From Roseateles sp. SL47 (lineage in GTDB: Bacteria > Pseudomonadota > Gammaproteobacteria > Burkholderiales > Burkholderiaceae_C): 64,000 bases of DNA. Shown piece after piece: positions 31,835 to 40,878 of the stretch. The notes under the pieces were generated by a model. It was not told where the DNA came from and made no database searches. It worked only from the letters and a program-made list of their open reading frames with translations. Position 1 is the first letter of the stretch. The number at the start of each line of letters is the position of its first letter. The translations under genes were made by a program, and so were the position numbers. The stretch covers positions 1-64,000 of the forward strand of contig NZ_CP113068.1 of NCBI RefSeq assembly GCF_026625885.1, in the 5' to 3' direction.

Positions 31835-32983
31835 TCAACTGGGCGCGCCTGGCTTGGCACCTTCGGGCATCAATGCCCGCAGCATCTGAAGATCCTCACC
31901 CGTCACCAGGGCCGCTTCCGACGAAGCTGCAGCAGGTGCAGCGGGCGCCGATGCAGCCGGAGACTTCATCATCAGCTCCGGATGGAACTTCGCCATTTCC
32001 GCCCCATACAGCGGCTTGTGCGCCCCCTGGTGGCACGTGGCGCAGTTGACCTTGGCCACATCGCCCATGGGCCCCAGCCGGTTGGAGGGGAAGGTGTGGG
32101 TCAGTGGCACCAGGAACTCCTGATTCAGCGCCCGCGTCATGTGAATCCCATACCAGGCCGTCACCCGGGGCGGCGAGCTGTTGTCCCACGAGCCCAGGGA
32201 GCGGGTGTTGTGGCACTGCGTGCAGTTCACCCCCAGCGACTTGGACATGTGCATCATCAGCCCATAGGTCCATTCCGCCTGCTTGATCGACTGACGATTG
32301 CCCGACGGCAGTGCTTCGGTGCCGGCCACGCGGATGTTCTCGTTGCCCAGCAGGAAGGGCGTGAAAGGATCATTGGGCAGTGCCGCCAACCCGACGCTGG
32401 GCGCGGGTGCATTCTGACCTCCACGCTCACTCGCCAGGCCGTTGAAGCTCTTGGGCATCAGCGGCTGGAACCACACCTCCTTGGGCACCGGCTCCCCGCG
32501 ATGGCAGGTGTAGCAGGTCACGCCCGTGCGGCCCACATGCCGCTGCCAATCGGTGTTGATCGTCTGGTTCATCACCAGCATGCGGCGCGCCACCAGCTTG
32601 GGGTAGAGCGAATCGTCCGCAAAATTCTGCACGTTGTGGCAGTGAACGCAGCCCTGCTTGGGTGCCACCCACGCGGTCATGGCGGCCATGGTGCGGTTGA
32701 ACTCGCCCACACTCAGATGCCCCAGCACTTTGACGTTCTGGTAGACCTGGCTGGCCTTGGGCCCATCCGGAGACGCCGCCTCCAGCGGCGCAGGCGCCGC
32801 GTTGGCCGGCGCCTCTTCCGCCAGCGTGCGCGGGTTGTACACCAGCTCCATGCCGGTGCCGCGATAGCCCCGCTGCACGGTCTCCACCGGCGGACGCTCG
32901 CAACCCGCAAGCAGGCCCAGGGCCCCGAGCAGGACAGCCAGGGTCCGCATGGAGGCCCGCTGGAAGGCTTGGGTCCGCTTCAT
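31835..32983 (-). CDS. pufC: Photosynthetic reaction centre tetraheme cytochrome c subunit
   Basis: A 382-residue periplasmic lipoprotein that donates electrons to the photo-oxidised special pair. It has a signal peptide ending LLAGC (lipobox Cys) and four heme motifs in order: CVHCH, CYTCH, CTQCH and CATCH. The Ala/Pro-rich C-terminal tail is longer than the cytochrome core needs. The start ATG at 32983 is preceded by GGGGGAG. An earlier in-frame ATG at 33016 overlaps the pufM stop but would extend the signal peptide. It is the last gene of the puf operon. HiPIP (55730-56032) is the likely electron donor to it. Confidence 0.96.
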   Translation of the reverse strand: MKRTQAFQRASMRTLAVLLGALGLLAGCERPPVETVQRGYRGTGMELVYNPRTLAEEAPANAAPAPLEAASPDGPKASQVYQNVKVLGHLSVGEFNRTMAAMTAWVAPKQGCVHCHNVQNFADDSLYPKLVARRMLVMNQTINTDWQRHVGRTGVTCYTCHRGEPVPKEVWFQPLMPKSFNGLASERGGQNAPAPSVGLAALPNDPFTPFLLGNENIRVAGTEALPSGNRQSIKQAEWTYGLMMHMSKSLGVNCTQCHNTRSLGSWDNSSPPRVTAWYGIHMTRALNQEFLVPLTHTFPSNRLGPMGDVAKVNCATCHQGAHKPLYGAEMAKFHPELMMKSPAASAPAAPAAASSEAALVTGEDLQMLRALMPEGAKPGAPS

Positions 32984-33012
32984 CGTCACTCCCCCGGTCT
33001 GGTTGGTGCGTG

Positions 33013-33993
33013 TCATGGCTGGACTCCCGGGACGATCAGCGACGGATCCGCCACCGGCGGAAAGACCGCCGGATACATCGGCGCAATGCCATGCTTCACG
33101 CCCCACAGGTACCAGTTGTCCACCACGGTGCCGGTCAGCAAGATGCCAATGCCACCGGTCAGCGGACACAGCACCGCGAACCACCAGGCCCAGCGGTGAA
33201 TCGATTCCATCGTGGCATTGAAGCCCATGGTCCAGCGCCAGAACAGCGCGGCCCGCTCGCTGGCCGTGCCCCGATCGGTGATCTGTTCGATCTCTCGCTC
33301 ACCACCGAATCGGCTCACCGCCAGAATCGTCGCGCCGTGCATCGCAAACAGCAGGGTGCTTCCGTAGAGGAAGACGATGCTCAGCATGTGGAAGGGGTTG
33401 TAGAACAGGTTCCCATACCGCAGGGAGAAGGCCGCCGTCCAATCCAGGTGGGGGAAGATGCCGAAGGGCACGGCTTCGCCGAAGCTGCCCATCAGCACCG
33501 GGCGGATGATGCCCAGCACCAGGTAGAGCCAGATGGCCGCCGCAAAGGCCCAGGCCACATGCGTGCCCATGCCCAGCTTGCGAGCCCGCCGATACATGCG
33601 TACCCACCACAACAGGATGGACGCAGTCAGGAAGAAGCCGGCCATCAACCACCACCCGCCCTGCTTGAGGGGCGGCAGATGCAGGCCATAACCGGGAGGG
33701 GGGGGCTCCAGCGCCAACCAGGGCAACTGCCGCACGAACTGGACGGGGTCCCAGCCCACCGAGGCAAACATGTTGAGCCCGATGATCTCGATGGCAATGA
33801 AGCCACAGAACAGCGACAGCACACCCAGCCAGCCCAGGTAGATGGGCCCCAGTTGCGCATCACCGATGCGCCCCAGCAGATGGGAATGGAAACCGTGACC
33901 GCTGCGCTGGTACTCGTCACGCCCCAGCGGGATGCCGGGGTAGGACGGTGCCGCCACCTGCACGCTGGTGAAGAGGTTCTGATATTCAGACAC
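33013..33993 (-). CDS. pufM: Photosynthetic reaction centre M subunit
   Basis: A 326-residue integral membrane subunit of the type II reaction centre with five transmembrane helices. Family features include [12 protein letters not shown] at the N-terminus, [14 protein letters not shown], and [19 protein letters not shown] with the bacteriochlorophyll-ligand His region. FMDI-type iron and quinone helices near [20 protein letters not shown] are also present. The start is read as GTG at 33993 with GAGGAG 8 nt upstream; the ATG upstream is not family-like. It lies between pufL (54 nt) and pufC. Confidence 0.96.
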   Translation of the reverse strand: MSEYQNLFTSVQVAAPSYPGIPLGRDEYQRSGHGFHSHLLGRIGDAQLGPIYLGWLGVLSLFCGFIAIEIIGLNMFASVGWDPVQFVRQLPWLALEPPPPGYGLHLPPLKQGGWWLMAGFFLTASILLWWVRMYRRARKLGMGTHVAWAFAAAIWLYLVLGIIRPVLMGSFGEAVPFGIFPHLDWTAAFSLRYGNLFYNPFHMLSIVFLYGSTLLFAMHGATILAVSRFGGEREIEQITDRGTASERAALFWRWTMGFNATMESIHRWAWWFAVLCPLTGGIGILLTGTVVDNWYLWGVKHGIAPMYPAVFPPVADPSLIVPGVQP

Positions 33994-34047
33994 GATGGTG
34001 CTCCTCGGAGGCCCGCGCCAGGGCGCGCGCCAGGCCATGCTTCTTGT

Positions 34048-34872
34048 TCACTTCCAGACCGGCAGGTTGAGCCACCAGCTCCACCACTCCGGCCAGCCAC
34101 GCGTCCAGAAAGGCCCGCTGATGACGATGCACACCGCACTCCAGAAGCCCGCCGACAGCGCCAGGAACAGGCCCAGCCGGTGGATGCCCAGCGTGCCAAT
34201 CGAATAGCCGATGGTGTCGCGGAAGAAGGTGTTTTCATGCTCGGCGGTCTTGACCACCTCGCCGGGCGCCGGATTGGTCGCCGACAGGATCAATGCCCCG
34301 TGCAGACTCAGCGCGAAGGTGGTGGCAAAGAAGAAGCTCACCGCCAGCATGTGCGCCGGGTTGTAGTGGAAGTGCAGGTACTGATAGCCCGTGTTGGACA
34401 CCCAGTCCAGATGGCTGATGATCCCGTAGGGGAAGGCATGCCCCCACGCGCCCATCAGCACCGGCCGGATCACCACCAGCGTCACATACGCCAGGATGGC
34501 CACCGCAAAGGCAAAGGGCACGTGATAACCGATGCCCAGCTTGCGACAGATCTCCACCTCCCGCAGCGCCCAGGACACAAACGACCCGATGGCACAGACG
34601 GTGATGAGCTGCCACAGGCCGCCTTCCATCAAGGGGGCCATGCCCAGGCCGTAGTGGAGGTCCGGGGGCGCGATGTTGATGCGCCAGAGGTTCCAGGTGC
34701 CGCCCTGGGACGCCCCCCACACAATCAGCAGGACGCCGACCAGCGTGAAAAACGCCGTCGTCACCCCAAAGAATCCGACATAAAAGGGACCGACCCAGAA
34801 GTCGAACAGGTCGCCTCCCAGCAGGGTTCCGCCGCGTACGCGGTACTTCCGTTCGAAGTTCAGCATGGCCAT
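34048..34872 (-). CDS. pufL: Photosynthetic reaction centre L subunit
   Basis: A 274-residue five-helix subunit that pairs with PufM to bind the special pair, accessory pigments and quinones. Recognisable segments are [56 protein letters not shown] trimmed by eye, and [15 protein letters not shown]. The start at 34872 has GGAGGTGG 8 nt upstream; a second ATG two codons later is also possible. A strong hairpin precedes the gene. Confidence 0.96.
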   Translation of the reverse strand: MAMLNFERKYRVRGGTLLGGDLFDFWVGPFYVGFFGVTTAFFTLVGVLLIVWGASQGGTWNLWRINIAPPDLHYGLGMAPLMEGGLWQLITVCAIGSFVSWALREVEICRKLGIGYHVPFAFAVAILAYVTLVVIRPVLMGAWGHAFPYGIISHLDWVSNTGYQYLHFHYNPAHMLAVSFFFATTFALSLHGALILSATNPAPGEVVKTAEHENTFFRDTIGYSIGTLGIHRLGLFLALSAGFWSAVCIVISGPFWTRGWPEWWSWWLNLPVWK

Positions 34873-34929
34873 GATTGCCACCTCCGGTAGAGGGCTGCCC
34901 GCAACGTGCAGGGCCCTGTGCAGTCCCGG

Positions 34930-34959
34930 CACGGTGCAGGGTCTTCGCCCCGCACCGTG
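34930..34959. promoter_or_regulatory. pufA-pufL intercistronic hairpin
   Basis: Read on the minus strand, CACGGTGCGGGG pairs with CCCTGCACCGTG around a 6-nt loop, with one G-U pair. In Rhodobacter, hairpins at this place protect the pufBA part of the mRNA from decay and give an excess of antenna over reaction centre. The same role is likely here. Confidence 0.7.
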
Positions 34960-34977
34960 TTTGTCGCAGACGCGAAA

Positions 34978-35169
34978 CTACTTCGGCGCCGGTGCGGCTG
35001 CCGGCATGGCCGAGTTCTGAACCACCGGTCGGGTGTTCGGTCCATCGAGCCAGTTGTACTTGTTGGTACTGAGCAGGATGAAGTGAATCACCAGCGCCAG
35101 CACAAACAGGAAGGCGAACAACGCAACCAGCGCTCGGCGCGGGTCGAATAACAACCAGATCTTCCACAT
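34978..35169 (-). CDS. pufA: LH1 light-harvesting alpha polypeptide
   Basis: A 63-residue single-pass antenna peptide: [16 protein letters not shown] at the N-terminus, then a membrane helix with the bacteriochlorophyll-ligand His in [12 protein letters not shown], then NWLDG. The C-terminal tail after DG is Ala/Pro-rich. TAGGAG lies 8 nt upstream, and its TAG is the stop codon of the preceding 74-residue ORF. Confidence 0.96.
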   Translation of the reverse strand: MWKIWLLFDPRRALVALFAFLFVLALVIHFILLSTNKYNWLDGPNTRPVVQNSAMPAAAPAPK

Positions 35170-35180
35170 GCTTGAATCTC

Positions 35181-35405
35181 CTAGTTCAGGTGCGACATGA
35201 AGGTGTAGACCCCCGAGCGCACACCTTTGATCAGTGATTTCTCACCCTCCGCCCCTGGCAACCACGTGCGCCACTCAAGGAACAGCATCTGCGCGGCGAG
35301 CGCGATCAAGAGCACGAAAATGAAACTCACGAGGAACAGGGCCTCGTCAGTCCGGGTGTTCTGCGCGGCATGAGCGCTGGCAGGAACGGTCGTGATCTGC
35401 GCCAT
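35181..35405 (-). CDS. Unknown 74-residue single-pass membrane protein between pufB and pufA
   Basis: The ORF starts [15 protein letters not shown] with AGAGAGGT 6 nt upstream. It has one hydrophobic segment (about residues 24-44, [20 protein letters not shown]), then [11 protein letters not shown] and a basic amphipathic tail ending VYTFMSHLN. It is not LH1 beta (35442-35591) or alpha (34978-35169). Its stop codon is part of the pufA ribosome site, so it is cotranslated within the puf operon. Length, topology and position recall accessory subunits such as PufX, protein W or PufY, but I see no clear sequence match. WLPG after the helix distantly recalls NWLDG in alpha, with Gln where the ligand His would be. 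Function unknown. Confidence 0.8.
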   Translation of the reverse strand: MAQITTVPASAHAAQNTRTDEALFLVSFIFVLLIALAAQMLFLEWRTWLPGAEGEKSLIKGVRSGVYTFMSHLN

Positions 35406-35441
35406 GGCGGACCTCTCTTTCAATGCAAAGTCACCCTGGGC

Positions 35442-35591
35442 TCAGAGCCAGGGACGCCACATCCACACCAGCACATGGGCCACGATGGCAACTGCCGTGT
35501 AGCCAATGAAGCTGGTCATGAAGATGCCGTGGAACTCCCGGGCTTCACTTTCAGTCAGCCCGGACAATGAGCCTGATCTGTTATCAGCCAT
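35442..35591 (-). CDS. pufB: LH1 light-harvesting beta polypeptide
   Basis: A 49-residue antenna peptide. It begins [20 protein letters not shown] and has the membrane helix with ligand His in AIVAHVLVW and the terminal WMWRPWL typical of LH1 beta. GAGGAG lies about 9 nt upstream of the ATG. It is the first puf gene, 143 nt after bchZ. That gap holds no pufQ-like ORF and no gene that I can see. Confidence 0.96.
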   Translation of the reverse strand: MADNRSGSLSGLTESEAREFHGIFMTSFIGYTAVAIVAHVLVWMWRPWL

Positions 35592-35734
35592 ATCCAACAC
35601 TCCTCAATTCGACCTTGGGGACCCACGGCACCACCGGCCAACGGCACGGGGATGGCGGCTCCTTGCGGCCAGCACCGCGCAGCTCCCGCGCGGCAGGGAC
35701 TTCCAGGGCAGCAGGCCCACGGCAAGGCTTGTGT

Positions 35735-37219
35735 TCATGTGACCGCTCCGATCGCGGCGGCCGCCAGCTGGCGGGCCTGCCGTTCCAGGTCTTCCACGGT
35801 CACCTCCGCCCCTTGGCGGGCGCGTGCGGCGGCTTCCGCCTGCTCGCGCAGTCGCTTGGCGGCGGAGATGCGCACCAGCAGGGGTTGCGCCTCCAGCAAC
35901 TCGTCCAGCACCGCGCGGGCGGCATCATTCCAGGGCAGCTCGGCCAGAGCCCGCGCGGGGGTGGGGTCCACCCGGTCCAGCTCGGTGCCCAGCGGCAGGA
36001 TGTGGAAGAGCGCATCAAACAGGGCGTTGCAGAACTCCTGCACCAGATAGGTGGCGCCGGCATAGCCCATGAAGGGCGTGCCGGTGGCACGCCGCACGAT
36101 GGCCCCGGGGAAGGACGCAGGAATGAAGGCCGGCTTCATCGGGCCGGCGCTTGCGGCCTCGGCGAGGTACATGCGCTCATTGAAGCTCCCATACAGCACC
36201 AGCGGTGGCTTCTCATGCACCAGGGCGCGGATGGCGGCGTTGTCGGTCTTCTGCCCCGGCTTGCGGGCCACGGCAAACTGGCAGGGCAGGCCCAGCTCGT
36301 CTTCCAGAAAATGCCGCACGCCGCGCGCATAGGTCTCGCTGGCCACAATGCCGAAGCTGGCCGTGGCAAAGAAGTCCTGCGTGACGGAACGCCACAGGTC
36401 CCACAGAGGCTTGATGGTGGTGTGCTTCTCGCGCTCGATGAAGGGCTCCGGGTCCAGATGCAGCAGCCGGCCCAGTTCCCGCAGGAAGGCGGTGGTGCTG
36501 TGCAGGCCGATCGGCGCTTGCAACCACGGGCGGTCCAGCGTCTCGCACAGCAACTGGCCGAACTCGCGATAGAGGCAGATGTTGGCATCCGCCTCCGCCA
36601 GACGAGGCACGTCGGCCAGATGGCTGCCCAGCGGGAAGCTCAGGTTGACCTCGGCACCAATGCCTTCCACCAGACGTCGGATTTCATGCAGGTCACTCGC
36701 GCTGTTGAACTGCCCATAACAGGGGCCGATCAGGTTCACCCGCGGCTTCTCCCCCGCAGGGCGCTGCTCAATGGGAGTGCGGGCGGGGACCTTGCGCGGC
36801 CCATGCTCGGCCCACAGCCAGAACAGGGCGCGATTGGCGCATTGCCATTGGTCTTCGTCGATGGTGCGCGGCAGGAAGCGTGCAATCGTTGTGCCCTCGG
36901 GCGTCACGCCGCCGCCGATCATCTCGGCGATGGAGCCCGTGACCACCACACTGGGCAGGTCCGGGTCCAGCGCGGCATGGGCTCGCCGCATATTGCCCTC
37001 GGTGCCCTCGCGACCGAGTTGTTCCTCGGCCAGCCCGGTCACCACGATGGGCAGCTCATGCGGCGGCAGCGCGTCGGTGTAATGCAGCACCGAAGTCACC
37101 GGCAGGTTCTCGCAGCCCACCGGGCCGTCGATGATGACTTGCAGGCCCTTGATGGCCGTGAACACATACACAGCGCCCCAATAGCCGCCGGCCCGGTCGT
37201 GGTCGATGACGAAGTTCAC
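35735..37219 (-). CDS. bchZ: Chlorophyllide a reductase subunit Z
   Basis: A 494-residue nitrogenase-like subunit that forms the catalytic heterotetramer with BchY. The BchX-dependent complex reduces the C7-C8 double bond of chlorophyllide a. Typical segments are [39 protein letters not shown] (Cys ligand region) and [12 protein letters not shown]. The gene starts by ATGA overlap with the end of bchY. It lies directly before pufB, so bchCXYZ and puf probably form a superoperon. Confidence 0.96.
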   Translation of the reverse strand: MNFVIDHDRAGGYWGAVYVFTAIKGLQVIIDGPVGCENLPVTSVLHYTDALPPHELPIVVTGLAEEQLGREGTEGNMRRAHAALDPDLPSVVVTGSIAEMIGGGVTPEGTTIARFLPRTIDEDQWQCANRALFWLWAEHGPRKVPARTPIEQRPAGEKPRVNLIGPCYGQFNSASDLHEIRRLVEGIGAEVNLSFPLGSHLADVPRLAEADANICLYREFGQLLCETLDRPWLQAPIGLHSTTAFLRELGRLLHLDPEPFIEREKHTTIKPLWDLWRSVTQDFFATASFGIVASETYARGVRHFLEDELGLPCQFAVARKPGQKTDNAAIRALVHEKPPLVLYGSFNERMYLAEAASAGPMKPAFIPASFPGAIVRRATGTPFMGYAGATYLVQEFCNALFDALFHILPLGTELDRVDPTPARALAELPWNDAARAVLDELLEAQPLLVRISAAKRLREQAEAAARARQGAEVTVEDLERQARQLAAAAIGAVT

Positions 37220-38703
37220 AGCATCTGCTCCGACTGCCGGCGCTTCATCAGCTTGATGACCTGCCGCCGCGTGTCCTCCCGGAACTCGGGATGCAACACC
37301 GGGGTGTCACTCCAGACACCGGCCTTGTCGCCAGCGCCCGCATCCCCGAAGAAGTCCCGCATGGCGTGGAACCGCGACTGGTTGTTGATGGCGCCGTTGA
37401 TGACCTGCGCCAGCGAGCCGGCGCCCGCCGGGCCCATCAGCGGCCGGGCGGAAATCAGATTGGTGAAGTACAGGGCCGGCAGCCCACGCTGCTTGCAGGC
37501 CTGCACCAAGGGCGTGGTGCCGATGGCCAGTTGCGGGCGATGGCGTTGCACCGCTGCCAGGTCCTGCTCCAGCGACGCGCGGTATTGCACTTCACAGCCG
37601 TGAGCCTCCAGCCACACCCGGTCCGGCTCGGACCACGGTGTGCGCGGGCAGGCGGTACCGACGTAGGGGACGGTGGCGCCGCTGTCGATCAGCAGACGCG
37701 CCACCAGCAGTTCGGAGCCCTCATAACCGCTGACGGTCACCTTGGCCGTGGTGGGGGCTCGGGCCAAGGCCCCCCGGATGGCCGGCAGCACGGCTGCAAT
37801 GGCCGCCTCCACCTGGGCCTTGGGCACTTCGGCCGCTTCTCCCACGGCCCGCAGCCAGGCTTCCGTGCCTTCAGCGCCCACGGGGGCGGAGGGCACCACG
37901 GGTCGCCCTGCGGCCTGCAGTTCCCGCACGCAGGCGGTGTAGAAAGGATGCGTCGCGGCCACGACCGAACAGTCCAGCGCGGCATACAGCTCACGCCATT
38001 CGCGGGTGGGTACGGCGGGCCCGACCTTGAGGCCCATGGGCGCCAGCATGCCGCCGATGACCATCGGGTCGGCAGGAAAGAGTTCACCCAGCAGGCTCAC
38101 CGTCCTGGCCGTATCCAGGCCCTGCTCTCGCCAGCCTTTGGGGGCGGCCACCGGGCCAGCCTCCGCCTCGCTGCGCGCCCGCTGCAGCATGGCGCCGGCC
38201 AGCACATCCTTGGCCTCCGCATGCGTGGGAACGCCGAAGCCGGGCACGTCGATGCCGATGATGCGTACACCATTGATGACCTTGGGCAGCAATTGCAACG
38301 GCACACCGCTGGCGGTCGGCACACAGAGGTTGATGACCACCAGGGCATCCAGCTGCGCCGGATCCGCCTGGGCATGCACGGCGTCGCGAATGTCCTCGAA
38401 CAGCTTGCCCGTGACCAGGCTCTCGCTGTTGAAGGGGACATAGCCCACGCTGCGCTTGGCCCCATAGAAATGCGAGGTGAACGTGAGGCCATACACGCAG
38501 CAGGCCGATCCGCTCAGGAGGGTGGCCGTGCGGCGCATGCGCAGGCCCACACGCAGCGCCCCGAAGGCCGGGCACATGCTCTGCGGCTGGTCATGCGGGC
38601 CGGTGTGGCTGGTGGGATAGTCGGCCGCGTAGCGCGCCAGCGTCTCCCGCGTAGCGGCGCTTTCGGCCTGGGCGCGTTCAACCGTGGCGTGGCATGGGCT
38701 CAT
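37216..38703 (-). CDS. bchY: Chlorophyllide a reductase subunit Y
   Basis: A 495-residue partner of BchZ. The Cys-containing segments [13 protein letters not shown] and [20 protein letters not shown] are the family hallmarks and supply Fe-S ligands. The start [11 protein letters not shown] at 38703 lies 16 nt after the bchX stop with an AAAGA-type ribosome site; longer in-frame starts would reach into bchX. It overlaps bchZ by 4 nt. Confidence 0.95.
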   Translation of the reverse strand: MSPCHATVERAQAESAATRETLARYAADYPTSHTGPHDQPQSMCPAFGALRVGLRMRRTATLLSGSACCVYGLTFTSHFYGAKRSVGYVPFNSESLVTGKLFEDIRDAVHAQADPAQLDALVVINLCVPTASGVPLQLLPKVINGVRIIGIDVPGFGVPTHAEAKDVLAGAMLQRARSEAEAGPVAAPKGWREQGLDTARTVSLLGELFPADPMVIGGMLAPMGLKVGPAVPTREWRELYAALDCSVVAATHPFYTACVRELQAAGRPVVPSAPVGAEGTEAWLRAVGEAAEVPKAQVEAAIAAVLPAIRGALARAPTTAKVTVSGYEGSELLVARLLIDSGATVPYVGTACPRTPWSEPDRVWLEAHGCEVQYRASLEQDLAAVQRHRPQLAIGTTPLVQACKQRGLPALYFTNLISARPLMGPAGAGSLAQVINGAINNQSRFHAMRDFFGDAGAGDKAGVWSDTPVLHPEFREDTRRQVIKLMKRRQSEQML

Positions 38704-38719
38704 GGTCGTCTTTCTGGAG

Positions 38720-39739
38720 TCAGGCGGCGTCGTAGACGACTTCCAACGTGGGCTTGTGGATCTCGGTCCGGCCCACCATGTCAAACACGGTGGCGGGTTC
38801 CATCTGGAAGTCGCGCCCGGTCACCTCGGCGGAAAACAGTCCCAGCAGTTCATCCTGGGACTGCGGCTTGGGCCGCACCGGGGGCGCCTCCGCCACATGG
38901 GCGGCCAGCTCCGCAAACAGCGGGCCCCACTCCCCTTCGGGCTTGCCGATGATTTCGTAGCTGGCGCTCTTGCGGCGGATGTCGTCATGCGCCGGAATGG
39001 CGGCCAGCACCGGGATGCCAGCATTGCGAGCGAAGGCGGCGGCTTCACCGGTGCCGTCGTCCTTGTTGATCACCATGCCGGCCACGCCAACATTGCCGCC
39101 CAGCTTGCGGAAGTACTCCACCGCACTGCAGACGTTGTTGGCGACGTAGAGGCTTTGCAGGTCATTGCTGCCCACCACAATCACCTTCTGGCACATGTCG
39201 CGCGCAATCGGCAGGCCAAAGCCCCCACACACCACATCGCCCAGGAAGTCCAGCAGCACGTAGTCGAAACCCCAGTCGTGGAAGCCCAGCTTCTCCAGGG
39301 TTTCGAAGCCGTGGATGATGCCGCGCCCGCCGCAGCCGCGCCCGACCTCCGGGCCGCCCAGCTCCATCGCATACACGCCGTCGCGCTTGAAGCAGACATC
39401 GCCGATGGCCACCGCCTCGCCGGCCAGCTTCTTGCGGCTGCTGGTCTCGATGATGGTGGGGCAGGCCTTGCCGCCGAACAGCAGGCTGGTGGTGTCGCTC
39501 TTGGGATCACAGCCGATCAGCAGCACCTTCTTGCCCTGCTGGGCCATCATGTAGCTGAGGTTGGCCAGGGTGAAGCTCTTGCCGATGCCGCCCTTGCCGT
39601 AGATGGCGATGATCTGGGTGGTCTTGGTCACCGGCCCGGTGGCGGGCGCATCGGGCTCGATGGCCGCCTCGTCTCTCAAGGCCTGGGTGCGGGGCTGGAA
39701 ATGCATCGGCGCTTCGGCCGGAAGGGTCGAGGTGCTCAT
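38720..39739 (-). CDS. bchX: Chlorophyllide a reductase iron protein
   Basis: A 339-residue NifH-like ATPase that passes electrons to BchYZ. It has the P-loop YGKGGIGKS, LLIGCDPKSDTT and the two [4Fe-4S]-ligand Cys regions (GRGCGGRG and VVCGGFGLP). An N-terminal extension of about 40 residues precedes the P-loop, as in other BchX proteins. GGAGGG lies just upstream of the ATG. Confidence 0.96.
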   Translation of the reverse strand: MSTSTLPAEAPMHFQPRTQALRDEAAIEPDAPATGPVTKTTQIIAIYGKGGIGKSFTLANLSYMMAQQGKKVLLIGCDPKSDTTSLLFGGKACPTIIETSSRKKLAGEAVAIGDVCFKRDGVYAMELGGPEVGRGCGGRGIIHGFETLEKLGFHDWGFDYVLLDFLGDVVCGGFGLPIARDMCQKVIVVGSNDLQSLYVANNVCSAVEYFRKLGGNVGVAGMVINKDDGTGEAAAFARNAGIPVLAAIPAHDDIRRKSASYEIIGKPEGEWGPLFAELAAHVAEAPPVRPKPQSQDELLGLFSAEVTGRDFQMEPATVFDMVGRTEIHKPTLEVVYDAA

Positions 39740-39827
39740 GGCGCCCTCCGGTTGAGGGCAGGCATCGACCGAATCCCCGCAGCTTGCGCAGGGAGGCGGA
39801 CCGGCTTCGGTACCGACACAGGGTGTC

Positions 39828-40781
39828 TCATGCGTGGTGTCTCCAGTCCAGGACCATCTTCAGGCAGCGGGCATCCCCAAAGGCTTGCGCATAAGCGGCC
39901 CCCGCGTGCTCGGCCGGTTCGGCATGGGTCAGCAATCCGTCGAGGGACAGGCGGCCGGCATGCAGCAGCGCATTCACGGCCAGCATGTCGGGCCGCTTCC
40001 ATTCAGCGGCGATGCGGATGCGGGCTTCGCGCGTGAAGGCCGGCGCAAAGTTCAGTGACAGGGGCTGGGCATAAAAGCCGGCCAGCACCACTTCGCCGCC
40101 GAAGGCCATGCGCCCGATCAGGCTGTCCAGCAGGCTGGCGTCGCCGCTGACGTCATAGATGGCGCGATAGTCGCGGCGGGGATCGTCCTGCGGATGCATC
40201 ACGCGGTAGCCCACCGCGCCGTCCTGGCGCAGGGGGTTGGTTTCCCAGACGGTGAAGTCCAACAGACCCGCCGCCACATTCATGCGGGCCAGCAGCCGCC
40301 CCAGCACCCCATGACCCACGATCAGGTCCGGCGGTGTGTGCGGCTGCCCCTGCCCGCCGCCGGCCACGCTGTGATAAGCCGTCGCGGCCAGCGCCAGCAG
40401 CACGGCCTGCTCGCCCAGCTTCTCATCCACCGGGATGACCTTGGCGCCCGGCACGACCAGCCGCGAGGCCGAGGCCCCAAACAGGCCGCGCACCTCGCCA
40501 AAACAGCGGGCGCCCGGCACAAACACGCGCTGGCCCACCCAGTTGCTGCTGCCGGCGTTGACCGCCATCACGCGGCCCACCGCTTCGTAGCCGGGCACCA
40601 GCGGGTAGCCCATGCCCGGAAACATCGGCATGGTGCCGTCCCAGATCAGGCGTTCGGTGCCTGTGCTGATGCCACTGAATTCCACCTCGACCACCACATC
40701 CCCCTCCTGCAGCGCAGGCAGCCGCAAGGGCGCAAGGCTGAGGTGCTGGGGTTGCTCGATGACGACGGCGGTGGTGTTCAT
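39828..40781 (-). CDS. bchC: 3-hydroxyethyl bacteriochlorophyllide a dehydrogenase
   Basis: A 317-residue zinc-alcohol-dehydrogenase-like enzyme that oxidises the C3 hydroxyethyl group to acetyl in bacteriochlorophyllide a synthesis. Segments such as FSGISTGTERLIWDG, GYPLVPGYEAVG and PDLIVGHGVLGRLLAR (coenzyme-binding) are BchC-like. It is the first gene of the bchCXYZ-puf unit. Two PpsR-type boxes lie 54-97 nt upstream of its start. Confidence 0.95.
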   Translation of the reverse strand: MNTTAVVIEQPQHLSLAPLRLPALQEGDVVVEVEFSGISTGTERLIWDGTMPMFPGMGYPLVPGYEAVGRVMAVNAGSSNWVGQRVFVPGARCFGEVRGLFGASASRLVVPGAKVIPVDEKLGEQAVLLALAATAYHSVAGGGQGQPHTPPDLIVGHGVLGRLLARMNVAAGLLDFTVWETNPLRQDGAVGYRVMHPQDDPRRDYRAIYDVSGDASLLDSLIGRMAFGGEVVLAGFYAQPLSLNFAPAFTREARIRIAAEWKRPDMLAVNALLHAGRLSLDGLLTHAEPAEHAGAAYAQAFGDARCLKMVLDWRHHA

Positions 40782-40834
40782 GAGCGGTCCGGGAGAGCGG
40801 TGAGGCCAACCGGTGAAGCTGTGGTGTCCATGTG

Positions 40835-40852
40835 AGTCATACTACGCTTACA
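40835..40852. promoter_or_regulatory. Degenerate PpsR/CrtJ box upstream of bchC
   Basis: AGT-N12-ACA (first base differs from the TGT-N12-ACA consensus). It lies 8 nt from a second box, matching the tandem arrangement known at bchC promoters in purple bacteria. Confidence 0.45.
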
Positions 40853-40860
40853 TCGCCAAA

Positions 40861-40878
40861 CGTCAATCTAGATTTACA
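40861..40878. promoter_or_regulatory. PpsR/CrtJ box overlapping the 3' end of crtF
   Basis: CGTCA-ATCTAGAT-TTACA is one base off the TGT-N12-ACA pattern and strongly palindromic. It covers the last codons and stop of crtF. The bchC promoter is therefore embedded at the end of the crtF gene, which allows readthrough from crtEF into bchC. Confidence 0.6.
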
